Notes under the pieces: generated by a model
The model's input: the letters and a program-made list of their open reading frames with translations, nothing else
Told to the model about the DNA's origin: nothing
The model's database searches: none
Position numbers and translations under genes: made by a program
NCBI GenBank assembly: GCA_031270145.1
Contig: JAISYD010000215.1
Location: 1-23,770, forward strand
Reading direction: 5' to 3'
Length of the DNA stretch: 23,770 bases
From: Planctomycetota bacterium
GTDB lineage: Bacteria > Planctomycetota > SZUA-567
Shown: piece by piece, positions 16,738-23,770 of the stretch
Layout: each line of letters opens with the position of its first letter
Numbering within the stretch: position 1 is the first letter of the stretch

Positions 16738-17961
16738 ATGGATTTCCCCATTACCGAGATTGGACAGACCTTGGCATGGCTTTCCGCGATCAGCGACGGC
16801 CAAGGCAAGGGCACCACCCGCACGCTCTATTCCCCGAGCTGGCTCAAGGCGCAAAACGAGCTGAGGGAACGCTTCGAAGCCCTTGGACTGAGCTGCTCGT
16901 TCGACGCGATAGGCAATTTATACGCCACCCTGGAGGGCGCGGAGCGCCCGGATGAGACGATTGCCACCGGCTCCCATGTCGACACTGTCGTCAGCGGCGG
17001 GAGGCTGGACGGCCAGCTTGGTATCGTTGGCGGCTACCTGGCGGTGAAAAAGCTGCGGGAAACCTATGGCAGGCCGAAACGGAATCTCCAGGTGATTTCC
17101 CTGGCCGAGGAGGAGGGATCCCGCTTCCCCTATGTGTTCTGGGGGAGCAAAAACATATTCGGCCTCGCCGATTGGAAGGATGTCGAAAACATCGCGGACG
17201 CGGACGGCGTCCGCTTCGTGGACGCCATGCGCGGCTGCGGCTTTGATTTTCCGAAGGAAAACAGGCCGCGCACGGACATCCGCGCCTTCATCGAGCTCCA
17301 CATCGAGCAAGGCAACTTCCTTGAGAGGGAGGGGGGGACGGTCGGCGTCGTGACCTCGATTGTCGGGCAGAAGCGGTACAATATAGTCCTCAAGGGGGAA
17401 AGCAACCACGCGGGGACCACCTTGATGCGGTATCGCCGGGACACGGTGCAGTGCTTCGCCCGGATTGTGGACGCCTCCATCGAAAAGGCGAAAAAGCGGG
17501 ACGAATTCCTGGTGCTGACCTTCGGCAAGGTCGTGCCCAGCCCCAACGCCGTCAACGTCGTGCCGGGCGAAACGCTGTTCACCATGGATTGCCGTCACAC
17601 CGACGAGCGGCTGCTCCGGGAGTTCACCGCCGAGGTGGAGCAGGACATGCGCCGGATTGCCGGGGAGATGGGGATCGGCATCGAAATCGACAATTGGATG
17701 AACGAGAAGCCGGTTCCGATGGACGGCGCGATCGCCTCCCTGATCGAGGACGTTTGCGGGGAGCAAAAGCTCGACTACCGGAAAATGCACAGCGGCGCGG
17801 GCCACGACGCGCAAATCTTCGCCGCGCATGTCCCCACCGGGATGATCTTCGTCCCCAGCATCGCCGGCATCAGCCACAACCCCGCCGAGGATACTGGGCT
17901 GGACGACATCCGCGCGGGGATAACCGTCTTGAGCGAAACGCTCCGTCGCCTGGCGTATTGA
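16738..17961 (+). CDS. allC: Allantoate amidohydrolase (M20 family)
   Basis: The 407-residue metal-dependent hydrolase cleaves allantoate to ureidoglycine, ammonia and CO2. M20-family metal ligands are visible: His80 (TGSHVDTV), Asp91 (GRLDGQLG), Glu126 in AEEEGSRF, His188 (ELHIEQG) and a C-terminal His in GISHNPAED. The dimerisation-domain stretch GESNHAGTT is typical of the allantoate/N-carbamoyl amidohydrolase branch. Length matches E. coli AllC (411). The ATG at 16738 has AAGGA about 10 nt upstream; an in-frame TTG at 16717 is less likely. Chemically similar beta-ureidopropionase or N-carbamoyl-amino-acid hydrolase would be alternatives, but allE and allD next door settle it. Confidence 0.93.
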   Translation: MDFPITEIGQTLAWLSAISDGQGKGTTRTLYSPSWLKAQNELRERFEALGLSCSFDAIGNLYATLEGAERPDETIATGSHVDTVVSGGRLDGQLGIVGGYLAVKKLRETYGRPKRNLQVISLAEEEGSRFPYVFWGSKNIFGLADWKDVENIADADGVRFVDAMRGCGFDFPKENRPRTDIRAFIELHIEQGNFLEREGGTVGVVTSIVGQKRYNIVLKGESNHAGTTLMRYRRDTVQCFARIVDASIEKAKKRDEFLVLTFGKVVPSPNAVNVVPGETLFTMDCRHTDERLLREFTAEVEQDMRRIAGEMGIGIEIDNWMNEKPVPMDGAIASLIEDVCGEQKLDYRKMHSGAGHDAQIFAAHVPTGMIFVPSIAGISHNPAEDTGLDDIRAGITVLSETLRRLAY

Positions 17962-18016
17962 CGACGGACGCCGCCGCGCGGGTGAACGCATTCATGTCAA
18001 GGGATAAGGAAACTCC

Positions 18017-19270
18017 ATGCCAACTAGCGACAACGGGGCATTGCCCGCCAACTATTGGAAAAGGGTGGTCTTCACCTTCTGCATGGGGTGGACGGTCATC
18101 TGGGTCTACCGCTCCATGCTCTCGCCCATCTATCCGGAAATCCAGGCCAGCATTGGCGCGCAGACCAATTCCGCCATGGGGCTGATCGCCTCCTGCTATT
18201 TTTTCGGCTATACGCTGCTGCAAATCCCGTCCGGATTCCTGGTGGATCGGTTCGGGCAGAAAAAGGTGCTGATCCCCGGCTTCATCGTCTTCTTCCTCGG
18301 AGTGGTGGTCATCGCCCTGGCCAAGTCCATCGGCGGCATTTACCTCGGCGCGGTCTTGGCGGGGGTGGGGTGCGGCGTCGATTACGGCGCCGCCTTCTCC
18401 ATGACGGCCCAGCATGTCCCCCCGGCCAAGAAGGGATTGGCGACCGCCATTGTAAACAGCGGCTCGGCCCTGGGCATGATCATCGGCATGAACGCCGCCA
18501 GCCTGTTGGTTAAAACCCTCCGCTTCCCGTGGCAAACCATGGTCATGGTTTCCGCCGCCCTGATTTTCCTTCAGGTCCTGTGGTTCGTCTTCGCGCTGCG
18601 CTCCACCGACGGGAGCGCCGGAGGCGGGCCGGTTGCGTCCGCGTCCGCGGTTGAACCCCGGTCGCTGGCGGGCGGCGACGGCGGCGGCTCCATTTTCCGC
18701 CCCTCCCTCCTCCTCTGTTATCTGCTTTATTTCACCACCTGTTACGCGTACTACCTGATCGTGGCCTGGCTGCCGAATTTCCTCGCCGCCGAGCGCGGGA
18801 TCAGCGGCGGCATGATTGGACTGGTTGTTTCCATGATCGCCGTGACGGCGGTTCCCGGCGGATTGTTCTTCGCGCATTTGTCGGACAAGAAACGGGAACA
18901 AAAGGGCAAGATCATCATTTTCCTGGAAATCTCCGCCTTTGTCCTGATCGGCGTTTCCATGTTCGCCCCCAACGCCGTTAGCCTGTCCGTCATCCTGCTC
19001 CTCTACGGCTTTCTGGGTAAGATGGCGGTGGACCCGGTGCTCATTTCCTTTGTCGTCGACAAGGCCAGCAAGGCGAAGATCGCGACCACGCTCGGAATGT
19101 TCAATTTCTTCGGCATGTCCTCCTCGGTCGTGGCGCCCGCGCTCACCGGGTACATTATCGATCGGACCGGATCCGGCGTGTGGGGGTTCTATCTAGGCGC
19201 CGCATTGTTGCTGGCGGGAACCATGCTGTTCGCGTTGTTCAACCGAGCCAGCAAGATAGCCGCCGCATGA
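18017..19270 (+). CDS. MFS transporter, probable carboxylate/ureide permease of the all operon
   Basis: The 417-residue protein has twelve hydrophobic segments in two halves split by a Gly/Ser-rich cytoplasmic loop (about 198-225). The MFS loop motif GFLVDRFGQKK lies near 73-83 and its second-half counterpart AHLSDKKREQK near 288-298. It resembles the anion:cation symporter group. AAGGA lies upstream of ATG 18017 and it is 55 bp after allC, so it is probably the last gene of the original operon. Substrate cannot be read from sequence; allantoate import or oxamate/oxalurate movement fits the neighbours (inference). Its last 29 codons recur at 22799-22888. Confidence 0.85.
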   Translation: MPTSDNGALPANYWKRVVFTFCMGWTVIWVYRSMLSPIYPEIQASIGAQTNSAMGLIASCYFFGYTLLQIPSGFLVDRFGQKKVLIPGFIVFFLGVVVIALAKSIGGIYLGAVLAGVGCGVDYGAAFSMTAQHVPPAKKGLATAIVNSGSALGMIIGMNAASLLVKTLRFPWQTMVMVSAALIFLQVLWFVFALRSTDGSAGGGPVASASAVEPRSLAGGDGGGSIFRPSLLLCYLLYFTTCYAYYLIVAWLPNFLAAERGISGGMIGLVVSMIAVTAVPGGLFFAHLSDKKREQKGKIIIFLEISAFVLIGVSMFAPNAVSLSVILLLYGFLGKMAVDPVLISFVVDKASKAKIATTLGMFNFFGMSSSVVAPALTGYIIDRTGSGVWGFYLGAALLLAGTMLFALFNRASKIAAA

Positions 19271-19406
19271 AAGGAGCATGACAATGGAAAGTGCGACAGT
19301 GGAAAAGGTCGGGAAGGGGAACGGTATTTCCATCACCACGCAGATTCTTGTCGCCACGGTCGGCGGCGTGGTTTTCGGCTCGCTCGCCGGCCCCCGGGCG
19401 GGCAAC
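19181..19406 (+). repeat. 226-bp direct repeat, left copy (MFS 3' end plus symporter 5' end)
   Basis: This segment matches 22799-23024 over 226 bp with no gaps and 15 mismatches by my count (about 93% identity), 14 of them transitions. It spans the last 29 codons and stop of the MFS gene, the ribosome site and the first 41 codons of the symporter gene. Homology ends sharply after GGGCGGGCAAC. The two copies bracket the allB-permease block. Confidence 0.93.
19284..19406 (+). pseudogene. Truncated 5' end of the dicarboxylate-type symporter gene
   Basis: From ATG 19284 (GGAG about 7 nt upstream) the first 41 codons read MESATVEKVGKGNGISITTQ and on to AGN. They are equivalent to the start of the intact symporter at 22902 (VESVTVEKVGKGSGVSITTQ). 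After codon 41 homology stops and the frame runs into unrelated residues until a stop near 19541. This is a broken first copy left directly behind the MFS gene. Confidence 0.9.
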
Positions 19407-19528
19407 ACCGCTTCTGAACTCCACAGCCAGGGACCGTTGTCACGAAGGCGCTTGCGTTCAATCGATAGAAAAAGCATGTTTAAAGTCTATCCAATACAAT
19501 CGTCGAACCATCAACGGGAGGGAACGGC
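19407..19528. other. Unassigned left-junction sequence upstream of allB
   Basis: These 122 bp follow the abrupt end of the symporter fragment and hold the leader of allB, including GGGAGG about 8 nt before its ATG. A -10-like TACAAT (19495-19500) has no good -35. I recognise no gene or insertion sequence here, though the right junction carries IS remnants, so an undetected mobile-element end is possible. Confidence 0.4.
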
Positions 19529-20887
19529 ATGTATGACTTGAAAATCACCAACGCCCGCATCGTCACGCCTGACAGAATCTACCGGGGAGACATTCTTGTC
19601 CGGGACGGAAAAATCGCCGCCGTCGGGGACTGCGCGGAAGCAACGGCGAAAGAAACGCTCGACGCAGCCGGAAAGTTCGCCTTTCCCGGCATGATCGACA
19701 GCCACGCGCATCTTAACGATCCCGGCTATTGCTGGCGCGAAGACTTTCCCCACGGCTCCGCCGCAGCCGTCGTCGGTGGCGTTACAACCATTGTCGACAT
19801 GCCGCTCCAGAACGAACCGGCCCTTATCAACGCCAAGATTTTCGCCGACAAGGCCGCTGCCCTTGCCGGCCGCAGCCTAGCGGACTATGCTTTCTGGGGC
19901 GGACTGGTGGACGACAACTCCGACGATCTCGAAGGCATGCACGATGCCGGCGCCGTCGCGTTCAAAGCGTTTATCGGCCCCGTTTCACCGGATTATTCCT
20001 CCATCAACATGGGCCTGGTCCGGAAAGCGCTGGGCATTTTGAAGCGGATTGACGCACTTGGCGGCTTTCATTGCGAAGACTACTCCATCATCAAGGCCGC
20101 CGAGAAGGAAGTCGAGCGGCGCGTCGGGAAAAACGCCAGCTGGACCGACTTCCTCGCGTCGCGGCCGGTAAGCGCCGAAATCATCTCCACCCGCTCCATC
20201 ATCGATCTCGCGCGGGAAACCGGCGCGCGCGTCCATATCTGCCACGTCAGCCATCCCGAAGTCGCCGAAATCATCCGCCAGGCGCGGTGCGATGGCGTCC
20301 AGGTCTCCGGCGAGACCTGCCCGCACTACCTCACCTTCACCGGCGAGGACGTGGTAAAGAATGGCTGCACATTCAAGTGCGCGCCGCCGCTTCGCGATGC
20401 TGAAGCACGGGAGAAGTTGTGGGGGTATGTTCTGGACGGCACTCTCGGCTGCATCGGGTCCGACCATTCGCCCTGCCGCGCGGACGAAAAAGACGATGCA
20501 GTCCATGGCGTGTTCGGCGCCTGGGGCGGCATCAGCGGCATTCAAAACATGATGCAGGTCTTCTACGATCAGGGAATCAACCGGCGCGGCCATTCGCCGA
20601 CGCTGCTGGCGCGCGTCTCGGCGGAAACGGCGAAAGTGTTTTCGCTTGGCGATCACAAAGGCAGACTCGAGCCCGGCTTCGACGCCGATATCGTGCTGCT
20701 GGATCCGGAAAAAAACTGGGAAGTCACTCCGGAATCGCTGCGCTACGTCAACCCTATCTCCGCGTTTATCGGCTTGACCGGACGCGGGCTTCCCGTCCTC
20801 ACAATGGTGCGCGGCGTGGTTGTGGCGCGGGACGGACAACCGGAGAACCTCTACAGTCACGGCAAATTGGCGAAGCGCGGTATTTAA
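19529..20887 (+). CDS. allB: Allantoinase
   Basis: The 452-residue amidohydrolase opens the hydantoin ring of allantoin to allantoate in the cytoplasm, and its size equals E. coli AllB (453). Binuclear metal ligands are visible: His59 and His61 (DSHAHLNDPG), the carboxylated Lys146 (VAFKAFIG), His181 (FHCED), His239 (HICHVSHPE) and Asp312 (GSDHSP). Lys rather than a hydantoinase-specific pattern, plus TCPHYLTF and CAPPLRD, supports allantoinase over dihydropyrimidinase. It supplies allantoate to AllC but lies in the inserted block rather than in the main operon. It is followed after 41 bp by the matching permease. Confidence 0.92.
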   Translation: MYDLKITNARIVTPDRIYRGDILVRDGKIAAVGDCAEATAKETLDAAGKFAFPGMIDSHAHLNDPGYCWREDFPHGSAAAVVGGVTTIVDMPLQNEPALINAKIFADKAAALAGRSLADYAFWGGLVDDNSDDLEGMHDAGAVAFKAFIGPVSPDYSSINMGLVRKALGILKRIDALGGFHCEDYSIIKAAEKEVERRVGKNASWTDFLASRPVSAEIISTRSIIDLARETGARVHICHVSHPEVAEIIRQARCDGVQVSGETCPHYLTFTGEDVVKNGCTFKCAPPLRDAEAREKLWGYVLDGTLGCIGSDHSPCRADEKDDAVHGVFGAWGGISGIQNMMQVFYDQGINRRGHSPTLLARVSAETAKVFSLGDHKGRLEPGFDADIVLLDPEKNWEVTPESLRYVNPISAFIGLTGRGLPVLTMVRGVVVARDGQPENLYSHGKLAKRGI

Positions 20888-20928
20888 TTTAGTCACCCTT
20901 TACCACAGCAAAGGAAGAGAGAAGAATC

Positions 20929-22305
20929 ATGAGCGTCAGCAAGGATTTGGACGAGGTCGCGACGGTCGGCGCAGCTGCGCGGGAAGGATTGGAAGAAGCC
21001 TTGTCTTCCACCGACGTCACGCTTGAACCGCAGAAACACCGCATTCTTGACAAATGGTCTTACCTCTTTGCCTGGATGGGCGGTTGCGTGTCCATCGGCA
21101 CTTTCGCCATGGGTTCCAGCATCGTCGGCACGCTGAACCTGGTGCAAGCTTCCGTCGCCATGGCCATCGGCTGCATCGTCATCGGCATCGCGCTCACCAT
21201 CAACGATCAGGCCGGACACGCTTACGGCATTCCCTTCATCGTTCAGGCGCGCTCCTCCTTCGGCTTCGGCGGGGTCAAGATTCCCGGTCTCATCCGCGCG
21301 GTTCCCGCCATCGTCTGGTTTGGATTCCAGAGCTGGATCGGTGCGGGCGCGTTGAACCAGGTCTCCGCCACGCTGATCGGCTTCGACAACCTGATTTTCT
21401 ATTTTATCCTCTTCCAGGTGCTCCAGGTTGCGTTGTCCATGCTCGGCTTCCAGGGCATCAAGTGGCTGGAAAATATCGGCTGCGTGTTTATTCTCGCATC
21501 GCTCGTCTATATGTTCTACAGCGTCGTGACCAAATATGGCGGTGCAATCGGCGGCAGCATCACCAATCTCGAAGGCACCTGGGGCGTGCCGTTCTGGAAC
21601 GCTACCATGCTGTTCCTGGGCATTTACGCCACCATGATCCTGAACGTCAGCGACTATTCCCGCGAACTCGTCACCAACGTCAGGCCTGCGCACAAGTGCT
21701 CCATTTACGTCATGGCGATTCTCCCCGCCACAATGTTCATGGGTCTCATCGGCCTCATGGTTTCCGGCGCGACCGGCATCGCCGATCCCATCAAGGTGTT
21801 CTCAAGCGCGGTGGACAACAAAGTTCTCCTTGTCGTCACGCTTCTCTTCATCGCTTTCGCGCAAATCACCACCAACGTTTTAAACAACGTCGTCCCCCCG
21901 GCGCTCGTTCTCGTCGACGCCTTCAAAATTTCCTACAAGAAAGCCGCCGTCGTCGTCGGACTCATCTCCTTCGGAACATTCCCCTGGGAACTGGTCAAGG
22001 ACGAATCCGCCGCCGGTCTGCAGCTTTTCGTTGAAGTGTATTCCGCATTCCTTGGCCCGCTGTTCGCCATTCTCGCCGTCGACTACTATCTGCTGCGCAG
22101 ACAAAAGCTGAATCTCGACAACCTTTACAAAGCCGGCGGCCCGTATCGCGGCGTCAATTGGCGCGCCGTCATTGCCACGCTCATCGGCGTCGCCTTCGCC
22201 TTCGCCTTCATGTCTGTCTCTTGGTACGCGAGCCTGATTCCCGCCGGCATCATCTACTACGCGCTTATGAGGATGGGCGGCTCGGCGAACCGCTTCATGG
22301 AATAA
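20929..22305 (+). CDS. NCS1-family permease, probable allantoin transporter
   Basis: The 458-residue membrane protein has about twelve spans and belongs to the nucleobase:cation symporter-1 family, like PucI and E. coli AllP/YbbW. The N-terminal cytoplasmic tail (about 1-40) is followed by a first span region FAWMGGCVSIGTFAMG; GIPFIVQARSSFGFGG near 104-119 and AVPAIVWFGFQSWIGAGALN near 125-144 are strong family signatures, as is LNVSDYSRE. Placed directly after allantoinase, it most likely imports allantoin, but uracil, cytosine or hydantoins are possible for the family. Eleven of its twelve Glu codons are GAA. GGAAGAGAG lies upstream of ATG 20929. Confidence 0.88.
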   Translation: MSVSKDLDEVATVGAAAREGLEEALSSTDVTLEPQKHRILDKWSYLFAWMGGCVSIGTFAMGSSIVGTLNLVQASVAMAIGCIVIGIALTINDQAGHAYGIPFIVQARSSFGFGGVKIPGLIRAVPAIVWFGFQSWIGAGALNQVSATLIGFDNLIFYFILFQVLQVALSMLGFQGIKWLENIGCVFILASLVYMFYSVVTKYGGAIGGSITNLEGTWGVPFWNATMLFLGIYATMILNVSDYSRELVTNVRPAHKCSIYVMAILPATMFMGLIGLMVSGATGIADPIKVFSSAVDNKVLLVVTLLFIAFAQITTNVLNNVVPPALVLVDAFKISYKKAAVVVGLISFGTFPWELVKDESAAGLQLFVEVYSAFLGPLFAILAVDYYLLRRQKLNLDNLYKAGGPYRGVNWRAVIATLIGVAFAFAFMSVSWYASLIPAGIIYYALMRMGGSANRFME

Positions 22306-22317
22306 AAGGCGCAAGGC

Positions 22318-22512
22318 ATGATAAAAAAAGCGGGCGACATTCGCCACAACGACGAAGTGCGTTAAAAAGGGGGCAACGGCACTCTGGAAATAATCAATTT
22401 CCTGGAAAAAGAAGAAAGCGGCGGTGTCGGACGACTCTTCGGCATCAGCATCATACCGCCGGGCTGCTCTATCGGCGAACATCGGCATGACGGAGACTTC
22501 GAAGTCTACTAC
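22318..22512 (+). pseudogene. Broken cupin-domain gene
   Basis: From ATG 22318 the frame reads MIKKAGDIRHNDEVR, then TAA at codon 16, then continues GGNGTLEIINFLEKEE, RLFGISIIPPGCSIGEHRH and DGDFEVYY. This is the N-terminal half of a small single-domain cupin that usually has about 110-120 residues. It carries an in-frame stop and is cut at the TACTAC near 22507-22512, where minus-strand transposase sequence begins. The metal-binding His pair EHRHDGDFE is present but the second cupin motif is lost. It lies 12 bp after the permease and was probably part of the same inserted operon. Confidence 0.75.
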
Positions 22513-22656
22513 TGTATAGTTCCAATTTCCATGGAAAGCGGCTGGGGAAATTTTCAATTCGATCATCTCTTTTTTGTCTATGCTCTTGCCAATGGGGTAG
22601 CGCCGTTTGTCGAGCTTGCACATGACCTGTAGCTCCTTGCAGGATTCCCCTTGTTT
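22507..22656 (-). mobile_element. Remnant of an ISAzo13-type transposase (C-terminal end)
   Basis: Read on the minus strand from 22656, about 50 codons are open: ...KELQVMCKLDKRRYPIGKSI, then DKKEMIELKISPAAF and HGNWNYTVV. The pattern Y-P-x-G-x-x-[IV]-[SD]...F-H-G-x-W-N-Y-T is what I know from the C-terminus of ISAzo13/Rhodopirellula-type transposases. Only the last 50 or so of about 400 residues remain; a stop (TGA at 22659-22657) and unrelated sequence precede it. Its end is fused into the broken cupin gene. Identification is from memory of the motif, not a search. Confidence 0.6.
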
Positions 22657-22657
22657 T

Positions 22658-22683
22658 CATACGATTGTAGTTGATGTCGTATG
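22658..22683. repeat. Short inverted repeat before the truncated ORF
   Basis: CATACGA (22658-22664) and TCGTATG (22677-22683) form perfect 7-bp arms around 12 bp, 19 bp before the ATG at 22702. It could be an operator or an inverted-repeat end of the truncated element downstream. Too little remains to decide. Confidence 0.4.
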
Positions 22684-22701
22684 CTAATCAGGGGGATATC
22701 C

Positions 22702-22798
22702 ATGGACGATTCGGAAGCGTTTGGATTCAGGCAGCGGCTTGGTGAATACCTCGACACGTTCATGCCGGACATAAAGACCGAGGCGAGTCGCCGGCATT
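22702..22798 (+). pseudogene. 5' fragment of an IS701-like transposase gene (tentative)
   Basis: From ATG 22702, with AGGGGGAT upstream, 32 codons read MDDSEAFGFRQRLGEYLDTF and MPDIKTEASRRH. The layout R-L-x-x-Y-L-D-x-F...x-x-x-R-R-H-L resembles the N-terminus of IS701-family transposases. At 22799 the sequence switches to the repeated MFS tail in a different frame, and the reading runs to a stop near 22872 without meaning. So only the first few percent of the gene remains. The family call is from memory and tentative; that it is a truncated gene start is better supported. Confidence 0.45.
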
Positions 22799-22888
22799 TG
22801 GGGGTTCTATCTGGGCGCCGCATTGTTGCTGGCGGGAACCATATTGTTCGCGTTGTTCAACCGGGCCAGTAAGATGGCCGCCGCATGA
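22799..22888 (+). pseudogene. Fragment of the MFS transporter gene (last 29 codons)
   Basis: Codons WGFYLGAALLLAGTILFALF, NRASKMAAA and a TGA reproduce the C-terminus of the MFS protein ending at 19270, with two residue changes (Met to Ile, Ile to Met). Nothing of the rest of an MFS gene precedes it; the sequence before 22799 belongs to the truncated ORF. It is the 5' part of the right copy of the 226-bp repeat. Confidence 0.9.
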
Positions 22889-23024
22889 AAGGAGTATGAC
22901 AGTGGAAAGTGTGACAGTAGAAAAGGTCGGGAAGGGGAGCGGTGTTTCCATCACCACGCAGATTCTTGTCGCCACGGTGGGCGGCGTGGTTTTCGGCTCG
23001 CTCGTCGGCCCCTGGGCGGGCAAC
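22799..23024 (+). repeat. 226-bp direct repeat, right copy
   Basis: Partner of the copy at 19181-19406 (offset 3618, no gaps, about 93% identity). Beyond 23024 the symporter coding sequence continues intact, while in the left copy it breaks off. Left homology starts abruptly at TGGGGGTTCTAT. Confidence 0.93.
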
Positions 23025-23770
23025 CTGAAGTTCATCGGGGACATCTTCATACGGCTTATCCAGATGTCCGTCGTCATTCTGGTCATGTCGGCCGTCATCG
23101 GCTCGGTGGGCAGCCTCAAGGGCAAGGGGCTGGGAAGGATGGGGGTGAACACCTTCAAGTGGTTCATCATTTTCACCCTTTTCGCCGCCGTCCTCGGCCT
23201 GTTCCTGGGCGAAATCATCCAGCCCGGGTCCGGCATCCAGTTGGTGGATCCGTCGCAAATCGCTCCGCCGCCGCCCACCAGCATTCAGGACACCATCCTT
23301 GGCTTCGTCTCCACCAACATCATCGGCTCCATGGCCTCGGGGTCGATGCTTCCCTGCATCGTCTTTTCCCTGTTTTTCGGCCTGGCCATCAGCAAGCACT
23401 CCGCCGCCAACGCGAATTCCACCATCCTGACCGTGGTCAGGGATATCAACGGGGTCATCATGCACGTCATCCAGATGGTGATGAAATTCGCCCCCGTCGG
23501 CATCTTCTGCCTCCTCGCCAACGTCTCCGGGGCCATCGGCTTCAAGGTCGTCATCCCGATGTTCAAATATCTTGGCTGCCTGGCGGTCGGCGACGTCATT
23601 CTGCTGGTCGTTTATTTCAGCCTCGCCGCGCTGCGCTGCCAGGTCAACCCTCTCGTCATGCCGGGCAAGTTCATGAAAATGTCCCTGGTCGCGCTCACCA
23701 CGACCTCCTCCGCCATCACCCTGCCCACCAAGATGGAGGACACGGTGACCAAGTTCGGGGTCAGCCGCCG
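22902..23770 (+). CDS. Dicarboxylate/amino acid:cation symporter (DAACS family), partial at window end
   Basis: From GTG 22902 (GGAG 7 nt upstream; ATG 22896 lies too close to it) 289 codons are open to the window edge. The protein is of the Glt/DctA type: spans begin ITTQILVATVGGVVFGSLVG, a LKFIGDIFIRLIQMSVVILV segment follows, then NIIGSMASGSMLPCIVFSLFFGLA, VIQMVMKFAPVGIFCL and a serine-rich TTTSSAITLPTKM hairpin loop that in this family helps form the substrate site. About 110-140 C-terminal residues are likely missing. It would import an acidic substrate with Na+ or H+; oxamate, oxalurate or C4-dicarboxylates are possible. It was probably next to the MFS gene before the insertion. Confidence 0.9.
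   Translation, partial: MESVTVEKVGKGSGVSITTQILVATVGGVVFGSLVGPWAGNLKFIGDIFIRLIQMSVVILVMSAVIGSVGSLKGKGLGRMGVNTFKWFIIFTLFAAVLGLFLGEIIQPGSGIQLVDPSQIAPPPPTSIQDTILGFVSTNIIGSMASGSMLPCIVFSLFFGLAISKHSAANANSTILTVVRDINGVIMHVIQMVMKFAPVGIFCLLANVSGAIGFKVVIPMFKYLGCLAVGDVILLVVYFSLAALRCQVNPLVMPGKFMKMSLVALTTTSSAITLPTKMEDTVTKFGVSR

Noticed and set aside
19278..19541. 87-codon ORF as an intact small gene
   Set aside because: Only the first 41 to 43 codons are homologous to the symporter; the rest is junction sequence running into allB.
22681..22872. 63-codon ORF as an intact small gene
   Set aside because: Its 3' half is the MFS-tail repeat read out of frame, so it is a chimera of a truncated gene start and unrelated sequence.

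Overview
The window is about 23.8 kb of high-GC bacterial DNA (roughly two thirds G+C by eye). It carries two catabolic gene sets separated by a strong terminator. The sugar-binding protein has a cleavable signal peptide without a lipobox, and a sigma-54 enhancer-type regulator is present. Together these suggest a Gram-negative (diderm) bacterium, and the oxalurate/oxamate branch of allantoin breakdown suggests an anaerobic or fermentative life. I cannot name the lineage from sequence alone.

Region 1 (1-9592) is a pentose locus. A divergent AraC-type regulator (cut by the window edge) faces an operon of an FGGY sugar kinase, a four-gene ABC importer laid out exactly like E. coli ytfQ-ytfR-ytfT-yjfF, an isomerase of the L-fucose isomerase-like family, and an L-ribulose-5-phosphate 4-epimerase (AraD) with its key residues intact. 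The simplest reading is L-arabinose uptake and conversion to D-xylulose 5-phosphate, with an FucI-like protein in place of classical AraA and a XylB-like kinase in place of classical AraB. A perfect 10-bp-stem terminator closes the operon.

Region 2 (9593-19270) is a purine-nitrogen operon. A sigma-54-activating response regulator (REC, AAA+ with GAFTGA, Fis-type HTH) lies just upstream of allF(fdrA)-allG(ylbE)-allE-allD-allC and an MFS transporter. The 354-bp gap between regulator and operon holds two identical 14-bp perfect palindromes 20 bp apart, a terminator-like hairpin, and a well-matched -24/-12 promoter about 190 bp downstream of the palindromes. This looks like a self-contained enhancer circuit controlling allantoate-to-oxalurate/oxamate catabolism. 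The third oxamate transcarbamylase subunit gene (allH) and carbamate kinase are not in the window.

Region 3 (19271-23770) is a rearranged segment. The MFS gene is followed by the first 41 codons of a dicarboxylate-type symporter, which then breaks off. Next comes a block carrying allantoinase (allB), an NCS1 allantoin-type permease, a broken cupin gene and remnants of two different insertion sequences. A second copy of the MFS tail and symporter start follows, now leading into an intact symporter that runs off the window. The two 226-bp copies are about 93% identical and gap-free, so the block looks like an insertion flanked by direct repeats. Functionally it adds the allantoin uptake and ring-opening steps to an operon that otherwise starts at allantoate.
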